From an uncultured Eubacteriales bacterium (lineage in GTDB: Bacteria > Bacillota > Clostridia > Oscillospirales > Acutalibacteraceae), in contig OMRJ01000061.1 in the NCBI GenBank assembly GCA_900313475.1, forward strand, positions 1 through 7,270: 7,270 nt of DNA, given 5' to 3'. This document shows, piece after piece, positions 1 through 5,575 of the stretch (position 1 is its first letter; the number at the start of each line of letters is the position of its first letter). The notes under the pieces were generated by a model, which saw only the letters and a list, made by a program, of their open reading frames with translations, was not told the DNA's origin and made no database searches. The position numbers were made by a program, and so were the translations under genes.

Positions 1-264
1 CTTGACCGTGTGCTCTTTGAATTTGACCGCATAATAGGGCTTGACCGCCTCAAGGCGCTGCATCTTAACGACAGCATGAACATACTCGGCAGCCATAAGG
101 ACAGACACGCGGTGATAGGCGGCGGCAATATCGGTACTGAGGCGCTCGCCCGCGTGATGAATCATCCCGTTTTTGACGGCAAACCCGTTATTCTTGAAAC
201 TCCGAACGACGTCGACGGCTACAAGCGCGAAATCGAGCTGCTCCGCTCGCTGCGCACACGGTGA
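1..264 (+). CDS. nfo: Endonuclease IV, C-terminal part (5' end outside window)
   Basis: This is the last 87 residues of endonuclease IV, the AP endonuclease that cuts the backbone 5' of abasic sites in base-excision repair in the cytoplasm. The frame is open from base 1, so the gene starts before the window; the GTG at position 10 is internal. The visible part carries the C-terminal metal-ligand motifs of the AP endonuclease 2 TIM-barrel family: HLND (His at window residue 21), KDRH (Asp34 and His36) and LETP (Glu66), matching the ligands known as H216, D229, H231 and E261 in the E. coli enzyme. The family motif usually reads IGEGxIG; here it is IGGGNIG, a Gly in place of Glu next to the active site. 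The gene ends at TGA 262-264, about 100 bases before a strong terminator. Identification is firm; the missing N-terminal part cannot be judged. Confidence 0.93.
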   Translation, partial: LDRVLFEFDRIIGLDRLKALHLNDSMNILGSHKDRHAVIGGGNIGTEALARVMNHPVFDGKPVILETPNDVDGYKREIELLRSLRTR

Positions 265-367
265 ACGCGTGCACAAAAAAGAGGTAAATCAGGATATAAA
301 CGAATAAAACAGACCTTAATAATCCCCTGCGGAAACGGCTTGTCGGCGCAATCCGGAGTATAACACA

Positions 368-431
368 AAAGACTGTATTTTACACATTGCACTAAAATAA
401 ATGCTTTGTGAAATACAGTCTTTGTTTTTTT
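368..431 (+). terminator. Intrinsic terminator after nfo, possibly bidirectional
   Basis: AAAGACTGTATTT (368-380) is perfectly complementary to AAATACAGTCTTT (411-423). The stem extends inward through a G-T wobble to ACA/TGT, giving about 17 paired positions with a 22-base loop. A run of seven T (425-431) follows after one G, so it is a good terminator for plus-strand nfo. On the minus strand the stem is followed by the weaker T-rich TTTTGTGTT, and no better hairpin lies nearer the end of the convergent giant gene (stop at 544). It therefore may serve both genes. Confidence 0.85.
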
Positions 432-543
432 GATTAGATTTGACTGAAAGATGTCAATTTGCCTTTAAGCGTCTTTGTCGCTCACGGTGACTATGCAGCG
501 CTTCCGGCTGTGACAGTCTCCGCTGCCGGGGTGTTCGGGGAGT

Positions 544-3500
544 TTATTTTCCGCCTTTGAAGAACTTTATAATCTGACGGAAGAAATAGGTTATCGAACA
601 GAACACGCCTTTATACTTGAACAGTCCGGTGCTTCTTGTGTGGCGGTAGCCGCAGCGGTCACAGGGCTTAATATCGTCGCTTGTCGCGGGACGCGTTACC
701 GTCTCGCCGCATTCGGAGCAGGTGCCCTTTGCTTCGCTGCCTTCAACCGTCCATTCCGATACGCTGTGTCCCTTTGCGGGAACAACGACTGTTTCGGTTC
801 GTCCGCAATAGATGCACGCAACGATCTTTTCGCCGTCCTCCGTGCAGGTGGGAGTCTTCGTGACGATGCCGTCATTATAAGTATGCTCGCCTGTGGCGGG
901 AACGATATCACTCTTATACTCATCGCCGCAAACGGAGCAGACGTATGTTGTGTATCCGTCAGCAGTGCAGGTGGGAGGCGTAACGGTCGCTTCGTAGCTG
1001 TGCGGAGCGAAATCGCCGTATTCGTGACCGCAGACATCGCAAACGGCTTTCTGTGTGCAGGTTGCAGTGCCGCCGACATGACCCGGAGCAGCATCAATGT
1101 TCGTCTTATAAGTATGAGTGCTGTCATGCTTGCAGACATAGAGGTCATACGAATCATGCTCGCAGTCGCCGTCGATATGCGTTACTTCATAGTCGTGTCC
1201 GATTGCGGGGAGAACCTCGAAGCCCTCCAGCTCAACGCCGCAGACGGAACATTTAACGCCCTCGCCGATGCCGTCGATTTCGCACGTTGCGGGAACAGCG
1301 GCTACAGTGACTCTGCTGTGTCCGAGAGCGGGTACAGCCTGATCGATTACATCACCGCAGCGCCTGCAGATGCAGCGCTTTGTTCCCTCGCCCTCGCATG
1401 AAGGCTCAACCACGGTTACCCAATCACCGTAGGAATGACCGGGAGCGGGGGTATATTCGGTTTCGGAGTATGTGCAGCCGGGTTCGGTGCAGTGTCTCTC
1501 TTTTATTCCCTTTGATGTGCATGTTGCGGGGACTGTAACCGTCCATGCGGAAAACTTATGCTCGATTGCGGAAATATTTCTCGCTTTAACTATTATCTTA
1601 CCGCAGTCCGCGCACTTTGTTCCTTCGGTGTTTCCTCCGGCGGCACATGTCGCGGCTTTGGCTTCGATATCGACAATTACCGTATGCTCCTTGGGTTCAA
1701 CATTTTCGGGAGCTTTGAGAATTTCGCCGCAGACGGCACATTTAATACCGGCTGTTTTGCCGTTCTTTGTGCAAGTGGCTTCGATTGCGGGAATTTCTTC
1801 CTCAACATGACCGGTCTTTGCAAGAGTTTCGATTATTTCTTCTTCACCGCAAACAGCACAGACCTTATACCTTTTGCCCTCGGCTGTGCATGTGGCGGCA
1901 AGCGTCAGTTCGTCACCGAATGCGTGTCCCGATGCGGCAACGGTTTCAGGCTCGGTGCTCCATTCGCCGCATATCTCACAGCGTACACCCGCCGTGGAGC
2001 CTGCTGCGGTACAGGTGGGTTCAACCGCGTCAACGGTTACAAAACTGTGCGTGAGCGCAGGGATTATCTCCGTCTTCGTGTCGCCGCAGTTGCCGCAGCG
2101 GAGCAGCTTTTCGCCCGCAACGCCGCAGGATGCTTTCTTTGTTATAACGACCTTGCCGTAGGAATGGCCGAACTTTTTAATTTCCTCGCCGCCCTTTGTC
2201 ACACCGCATACGGAGCATTCATATGATGCCGTGACACCGATCTCGGTGCATGTTGCGGGCTTGCCGTCGTCTGTCTTTTCCCACGTATGGTCGAGCTTTT
2301 TGATTTTCTGCGGCTCAACGGTAACTGTGCCGCATACGGAGCACTTCTCGCCTGCGGTATAACCGTAAGAGGAGCATGTGGCTTCAACCGCGGGGATGAC
2401 TTCGGGCGTGTGCGGAAGTTTCGGAATTATTTCTTCGACGTGACCCTCGCCGCAGCGTTTGCAGCCGCCCTCTTTAAGTCCTTCCTCGGTGCAGGTCGCT
2501 TCCTTTGTGACCTTGATGTCCTCAAAGTCATGACCGAGCGCGTCGATAAACGTCACGTTGCCGTCGCCGCATTTCGTGCAATAGAACCCCGGAGTGTTAC
2601 CCGGCTCGGTGCAGGTGGGCTCTTTAGCCTCAACCTCGATATAGTTGTGTCCCGTAGCCGGGATGACCTTTGACTTCTGTTTTTCGGCGTTGCAGCCCGC
2701 GCGTCCGCAGACGATGTGAGCGGTTCTGCCGTCGGTGGTGCAGGTGGGAGCAACAGCCTCCTCGCCCTCGACCACTACCCAGTCGTGTCCTTCGGAGATG
2801 ATTGTGGATCCGGCTTTAAGGATTGCGCCGCAAACGGAGCAGACGGTGTATTCGGTCATGCCGTTTTCTGTGCAGGTCGCAGCCTTGCCCGGAATCACGA
2901 TTTCTTTGTGCTTTGTGGAATCAAGCGGTTTAACAACCTTTGTTTCAAGGTCTTCAACGCCGCAGCGCTTGCAGTATCTGACGTGAAGCCCGTTTGTTTT
3001 ACAGTCGGACTCGGTTTCGACAAACTCGCCCCAATCGTGACCGAGAGCGGGAATTTCGGTGCTCTCCTGCTTAACAAATCCGCAGATTCCGCAGCGGATA
3101 TCGTCGGTATAGCCCTTTTCCGTGCAGGTAGCAGCCTTGCCGTCTTTGATATTCCATTTGTGACCTTCGGTCTTTATGACCTCCGTCTTTATGTAGTGGC
3201 AGACCTCGCCGTTGTCGTCTCTTTCATGTGAGCATTCATAGGACTGTTTGCCGTCCGATGTACATGTAACTTTAACCGCAGGATATTCGTGAGTATCAAT
3301 CGCGACATAGGTGTGCTCAACAGCCTTAAATACCGCGTTTATATCGGTGTGCACGGTTATTGTCAGAGGTCTGTCCCAACCCGTGAAGAAGTATTCGTTC
3401 TCATCGTCAAAAGCCTTGAGAGGTCTTGACAGAGGAGCCGTGCCGGGCAGCGGAGACGGATCGACCGCATTGTGGTTGCGCGTAACTACCGCCGTGCCGA

Positions 3501-5130
3501 ACACCTTGCCCTCGTTGAGGAATCTGACGTTGCATTTATAAACGGCATACACCGTCTTGTCGGAAGTAATTGTGAAGGTCTTGTTTGCGGCAAGAGCGTC
3601 ATTTGCATCCTCCGTTTCCGCCCAACCCGCGAAGTTCGTGTCGGCAAGAGACGCCGTAACGCCCGTGAGGTCAAACGTATGAGAGGAAATGCTTCCGCTT
3701 GCATTAAGATACTGCGTCTGTTTCTTGTTTGCGCCCGAAACAGAGCCGCCGTTGCCGTCAAAGCCGAAGTTTATGTCACCGCTGTAAACGGCATAGAAAT
3801 TCTTAACGGTGTTAACATCGTTATTGTAATTTGCGGGAATAGTGAAATCGGTTGTGTTTGCCGTTGACGCGGCGGTATCCGCACGCCAGCCGAGGAATTT
3901 GAATACACGTCCGTCATATGTGATCGTTGACGGCGCCTCGGACGGAGCGGACGCGGTGAACTGAGTTTCCGTTGTGGAGAGAGGCTTACTCGAATCCTTA
4001 AACTCGGCAACACCGGCTTCGTTGAAATAGTGGAAACGGCCGGTAACGGTCTTTGTCCACTGGGCAAACCATTTCGTGTTAACCATTATCTTAGAGCTGA
4101 CAGCGGAAACACCGCTCGATTCGGTCGGCGTGCTCCAGCCGTTGAATATCCATCCCGTTTTTGTAAGAGTGGGAGCGGACACCCTACTATAGTTATAATA
4201 GTAATCTTTTTTCTGTACGGAATCAGACCAGTTTTTCGCTGTGTCATTGTAATTGAAAAATTCGCCTGAAACCTTACAGTTTGTGATCGTTATGGATTTT
4301 GCACCGGAGTATTTTCCGTTTCTGTAGGCTCTTACATAAACGGTGCGCTGATAATTGTTGCCGTTATTTGCGACCCAGTCCTTTGCGGCATTTGTAATTT
4401 TGACCGTTGCGGTATCCTTCGATGATGACGCGGTGCAGGTAATACCCGTCAGACTTCCGTCATTGCTTGTTGCGCCTGACGAAGATGAAATAATGTATCC
4501 CTCCGGCTCCTGATACCATTGCACGCCGTACTGATCGTAGACCGTAGCCGACGACGTTGTCTTTGAAACGACCGATGAACCCGTCGGAACGGTTGCCGTC
4601 ATGTTGCTGCCGCCTATGGTAATCTTGTCAACCTTGGGATATTTTGAACCGTCTACCGTTGTGGTCTTTGTTCCTTTCGCGGTACTAAACGCACTTGATT
4701 TGGCGCTGTGATACTGTGAAGCAACCTCCACGCCGTTTACGTAAATTCTCACCGTAAACTTCATTTCGCGCCACGTAAAACCGCCGCCGAAGCTGTATTC
4801 GTAAGAAAACGTTGTAGGAAATTTATCCGTGGTTCCGTCATACCAGTTGCGTTTTCCGTTGAAATTTACTTTATGGTCACCGCCGTAAAATATGTTTGAT
4901 TCCGCGCCTGTCCCGTTGTTGCTTTTGCCCTTAAGCGTGACTCTGCCGTAATTCCAACCAGCGGTGTCATTACCGGAATCAATTTCAAGCCTGACATTGT
5001 AGCTTCCTGCCGTTGCGGCATTCGCCTCCGTTACCGTGAACGGATTAAAGAAGCAGAATGTGCCGAAAACAAGCAGAAAACTCAAAATAACGCTGAACGT
5101 CTTTTTTAAATAGACATGTTTGTGTTTCAT
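544..5130 (-). CDS. Giant secreted repeat protein: InlB-type B-repeats plus Cys/His repeat array (1528 aa)
   Basis: This gene encodes a very large exported, probably surface-associated, protein of unknown function. The start is placed at ATG 5130-5128 because AAAGGA sits 8 bases upstream; the ATG two codons earlier is only 2 bases from it, and the longer frame to 5205 would begin upstream of the predicted promoter. Domains in order: signal peptide (1-38); unassigned beta-rich region (about 40-175); bacterial Ig-like segment (about 176-290, with ATVYDQYGVQW); about four InlB/Listeria-Bacteroides-type repeats (291-605, with FNGW, FLGW, FAGW and FTGW cores); about 21 Cys/His repeats (606-1497); and an aromatic basic tail (1498-1528). 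There is no LPXTG sorting signal, dockerin, SLH or catalytic domain that I can see. It is monocistronic, convergent with nfo and divergent from guaA. InlB B-repeats suggest an adhesin-like or stalk role; this is inference from family context. The reading frame is intact, with no frameshift. Confidence 0.92.
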   Translation of the reverse strand: MKHKHVYLKKTFSVILSFLLVFGTFCFFNPFTVTEANAATAGSYNVRLEIDSGNDTAGWNYGRVTLKGKSNNGTGAESNIFYGGDHKVNFNGKRNWYDGTTDKFPTTFSYEYSFGGGFTWREMKFTVRIYVNGVEVASQYHSAKSSAFSTAKGTKTTTVDGSKYPKVDKITIGGSNMTATVPTGSSVVSKTTSSATVYDQYGVQWYQEPEGYIISSSSGATSNDGSLTGITCTASSSKDTATVKITNAAKDWVANNGNNYQRTVYVRAYRNGKYSGAKSITITNCKVSGEFFNYNDTAKNWSDSVQKKDYYYNYSRVSAPTLTKTGWIFNGWSTPTESSGVSAVSSKIMVNTKWFAQWTKTVTGRFHYFNEAGVAEFKDSSKPLSTTETQFTASAPSEAPSTITYDGRVFKFLGWRADTAASTANTTDFTIPANYNNDVNTVKNFYAVYSGDINFGFDGNGGSVSGANKKQTQYLNASGSISSHTFDLTGVTASLADTNFAGWAETEDANDALAANKTFTITSDKTVYAVYKCNVRFLNEGKVFGTAVVTRNHNAVDPSPLPGTAPLSRPLKAFDDENEYFFTGWDRPLTITVHTDINAVFKAVEHTYVAIDTHEYPAVKVTCTSDGKQSYECSHERDDNGEVCHYIKTEVIKTEGHKWNIKDGKAATCTEKGYTDDIRCGICGFVKQESTEIPALGHDWGEFVETESDCKTNGLHVRYCKRCGVEDLETKVVKPLDSTKHKEIVIPGKAATCTENGMTEYTVCSVCGAILKAGSTIISEGHDWVVVEGEEAVAPTCTTDGRTAHIVCGRAGCNAEKQKSKVIPATGHNYIEVEAKEPTCTEPGNTPGFYCTKCGDGNVTFIDALGHDFEDIKVTKEATCTEEGLKEGGCKRCGEGHVEEIIPKLPHTPEVIPAVEATCSSYGYTAGEKCSVCGTVTVEPQKIKKLDHTWEKTDDGKPATCTEIGVTASYECSVCGVTKGGEEIKKFGHSYGKVVITKKASCGVAGEKLLRCGNCGDTKTEIIPALTHSFVTVDAVEPTCTAAGSTAGVRCEICGEWSTEPETVAASGHAFGDELTLAATCTAEGKRYKVCAVCGEEEIIETLAKTGHVEEEIPAIEATCTKNGKTAGIKCAVCGEILKAPENVEPKEHTVIVDIEAKAATCAAGGNTEGTKCADCGKIIVKARNISAIEHKFSAWTVTVPATCTSKGIKERHCTEPGCTYSETEYTPAPGHSYGDWVTVVEPSCEGEGTKRCICRRCGDVIDQAVPALGHSRVTVAAVPATCEIDGIGEGVKCSVCGVELEGFEVLPAIGHDYEVTHIDGDCEHDSYDLYVCKHDSTHTYKTNIDAAPGHVGGTATCTQKAVCDVCGHEYGDFAPHSYEATVTPPTCTADGYTTYVCSVCGDEYKSDIVPATGEHTYNDGIVTKTPTCTEDGEKIVACIYCGRTETVVVPAKGHSVSEWTVEGSEAKGTCSECGETVTRPATSDDIKPCDRCGYRHTRSTGLFKYKGVFCSITYFFRQIIKFFKGGK
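547..639 (-). other. Aromatic, basic C-terminal tail of the giant protein
   Basis: Residues 1498-1528 follow the last CDRCGYRH motif and end in GVFCSITYFFRQIIKFFKGGK-like sequence (two FF pairs, Ile-rich, Lys/Arg at regular spacing). It could form an amphipathic membrane-associating helix. It is too short and too charged for a normal transmembrane anchor and has no LPXTG. From memory, similar 'CxxCGxxH ... FF..ii.FF' endings occur on other large repeat proteins of gut Clostridia, which would suggest a shared retention signal; this is inference. Confidence 0.5.
640..3315 (-). repeat. Array of about 21 Cys/His repeats (40-44 aa each)
   Basis: Residues 606-1497 are a continuous array of units of the form H-x(8-12)-[AP]TC[TE]-x2-G-x(5-7)-C-x2-C-G-x(10-15)-[IV]PA-x-G-H. 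Most units thus keep three cysteines and one histidine in register (TC, CxxC and GH). Two subtypes are mixed. One has a G-x-T-x-G-x-K-C segment, as in TAGEKCSVCG (926-935), TAGVRCEICG and TAGIKCAVCG. The other begins with H-x-[WYF], as in HDWGEF and HSYGDW, and has a shorter middle. The first unit (606-656), the one near 1313-1351 and the last one (1456-1497) are degenerate; the unit at 1351-1377 is shortened. Similar repeats are common in large secreted proteins of gut Clostridia; I know of no established function. The spacing resembles a zinc ribbon, but disulfide bonding is equally possible outside the cell. Confidence 0.85.
3316..4260 (-). repeat. Four InlB B-repeat / Listeria-Bacteroides-type protein repeats
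   Basis: Residues 291-605 hold four divergent repeats of about 70-85 residues. Each has an aromatic-rich beta segment, a central G/NGW or LGW/AGW/TGW core, and an ending like FAQW, FYAVY, VYAVY or INAVF. The cores are TGWIFNGWSTP (about 325-335), FKFLGWRADTA, NFAGWAETED and YFFTGWDRP. This pattern matches the InlB B-repeat (Listeria-Bacteroides) family, beta-grasp-like modules found in surface proteins of Firmicutes. Copies are too divergent to be a recent DNA-level duplication. Confidence 0.82.
5017..5130 (-). other. Sec signal peptide of the giant protein
   Basis: Residues 1-38 form a classical signal peptide: a basic N-region (MKHKHVYLKK), a hydrophobic core (about residues 11-33, with VILSFLLVFGTFCFF), and a signal peptidase I site A36-N37-A38 before A39. 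This places the mature protein outside the cytoplasm, which matters for reading its many cysteines. Confidence 0.9.
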
Positions 5131-5136
5131 GGTCAT

Positions 5137-5145
5137 CTTCCTTTC
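5137..5145 (-). promoter_or_regulatory. Ribosome binding site deciding the start of the giant gene
   Basis: The minus strand reads GAAAGGAAG, followed by ATGACCATG. The AGGA core is 8 bases from the ATG at 5130 and only 2 bases from the ATG at 5136, so the start MKHKH is favoured over MTMKHKH. Confidence 0.75.
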
Positions 5146-5165
5146 AAACAGTTTTATACAATTTA

Positions 5166-5194
5166 ATATTACCATTATTTTATTGGTAGGTAAA
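5166..5194 (-). promoter_or_regulatory. Candidate sigma-A promoter of the giant gene
   Basis: On the minus strand, TTTACC (5194-5189, 4 of 6 to consensus) is followed after exactly 17 bases by TAATAT (5171-5166, 4 of 6), preceded by TGG as in an extended -10 element. Transcription would begin near 5159, giving a leader of about 29 bases with the ribosome binding site well placed. The A/T tracts upstream (5199-5250) could act as an UP element. Confidence 0.55.
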
Positions 5195-5227
5195 GAGAAA
5201 AACAATACAAAAATTATCGTTATTTTT

Positions 5228-5241
5228 TGTGACTATTCACA
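5228..5241. promoter_or_regulatory. Operator-like dyad TGTGA-N4-TCACA
   Basis: This is a perfect 5-base inverted repeat with a 4-base centre (CTAT), flanked on both sides by homopolymer tracts. It lies about 34 bases upstream of the -35 of the giant-gene promoter. The half-site resembles that of CRP/FNR-family regulators, with the 4-base spacing typical of FNR rather than the 6 of CRP. With T6 at 5243-5248 it also looks like a weak plus-strand terminator, but there is nothing there to terminate. Confidence 0.3.
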
Positions 5242-5360
5242 GTTTTTTAACATTTATCCTACGAGATGCCCTAAAGTGTCGGGCAAAGCACGCATTTACG
5301 GGAGTTGTTGAGTTTTTTTTCGCAAATTCCTCCGAGGCAGGAAGCAAAAACAATGCTCTG

Positions 5361-5381
5361 ATTTAACCTGTTATGTTAAAT
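5361..5381. promoter_or_regulatory. 21-base palindrome ATTTAAC-N7-GTTAAAT
   Basis: Two perfectly complementary 7-base arms (5361-5367 and 5375-5381) surround a 7-base centre. It lies 76 bases upstream of the guaA -35 and about 166 bases upstream of the giant-gene -35, with no T-run behind it. The shape fits a binding site for a dimeric regulator of either gene. The regulator is unknown. Confidence 0.35.
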
Positions 5382-5457
5382 TTATCAACGTATGCGGCAG
5401 TAAATAACAATACAAAAAAAATCAATCTTTTTTACTCGCGGCAAAAACACAAAGCTA

Positions 5458-5486
5458 TTGACAAACAGCATTGCCCACTTTATAAT
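5458..5486 (+). promoter_or_regulatory. Perfect consensus sigma-A promoter of guaA
   Basis: TTGACA (5458-5463), a 17-base spacer and TATAAT (5481-5486) match the consensus at all 12 positions with optimal spacing. Transcription should start near 5491-5493, giving a leader of about 83 bases before the guaA ATG. Confidence 0.9.
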
Positions 5487-5512
5487 AAATACATCTTATT
5501 ATTCGTACAGCG

Positions 5513-5547
5513 GAGGATGACACGAAAAACGTCGGCATCCTCTTTTT
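5513..5547 (+). terminator. Intrinsic-terminator hairpin in the guaA leader (attenuator candidate)
   Basis: GAGGATG (5513-5519) pairs perfectly with CATCCTC (5536-5542), followed directly by TTTTT (5543-5547). The loop can extend the helix imperfectly and close with ACG-AAAAA-CGT (5522-5532). It ends about 55 bases after the predicted transcript start and 28 bases before the guaA ATG, so it would stop transcription before guaA unless prevented. The 5' transcript end CATCTT (5492-5497) can instead pair with AGGATG (5514-5519, one G-U), a possible competing structure. The leader is too short for a purine riboswitch and lacks its conserved core. Confidence 0.6.
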
Positions 5548-5564
5548 GTCTGTATCGGAAACAC

Positions 5565-5569
5565 GGAGG
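5565..5569 (+). promoter_or_regulatory. guaA ribosome binding site
   Basis: GGAGG lies 6 bases before the ATG at 5576. This fixes the start; the in-frame TTG at 5546 lies inside the leader hairpin's T-run and has no ribosome binding site. Confidence 0.88.
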
Positions 5570-5575
5570 CTTTTT

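Larger units (their letters stand above)
5131..5575. other. Divergent intergenic region between the giant gene and guaA
   Basis: These 445 AT-rich bases separate two divergent start codons. They hold promoters, ribosome binding sites, two dyads and the guaA leader hairpin, each listed separately. The stretch 5250-5360 holds only weak elements: a 5-base dyad TGCCC/GGGCA around 5267-5285, an eight-T run at 5313-5320, and TTCCT-N7-AGGAA at 5327-5343. I see no convincing protein gene or known RNA family. A purine riboswitch core was looked for and not found. Confidence 0.7.

Noticed and set aside
495..526. GCAGCG/CGCTGC hairpin as terminator of the giant gene
   Set aside because: Only six paired bases with a 20-base loop, and no T-run on the minus strand after it.
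640..1401. Long plus-strand open frame opposite the Cys/His repeat array, with others at 1558-2226 and 2716-3231
   Set aside because: These frames arise because repeated Cys, Gly and Thr codons on the minus strand leave the opposite strand free of stops. They have no ribosome binding sites or recognisable domains, and they look like low-complexity Ala/Cys-rich shadows.
640..3315. CRISPR array or DNA tandem repeat
   Set aside because: The periodicity is at protein level, about 120-130 bases per unit with strong divergence and an intact reading frame; there are no identical direct repeats with unique spacers.
5131..5205. 25-residue N-terminal extension of the giant protein starting at 5205
   Set aside because: It would put residues before a clear signal peptide and begin upstream of the predicted promoter's start site; the ribosome binding site fits the ATG at 5130.
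5546..5575. TTG start for guaA adding 10 residues
   Set aside because: No ribosome binding site; the TTG is in the T-run of the leader hairpin, and GGAGG is correctly spaced from the ATG at 5576.
5250..5575. Purine, PRPP or preQ1 riboswitch upstream of guaA
   Set aside because: The expected conserved cores are not present, and the leader after the consensus promoter is only about 83 bases, mostly taken by the terminator hairpin.
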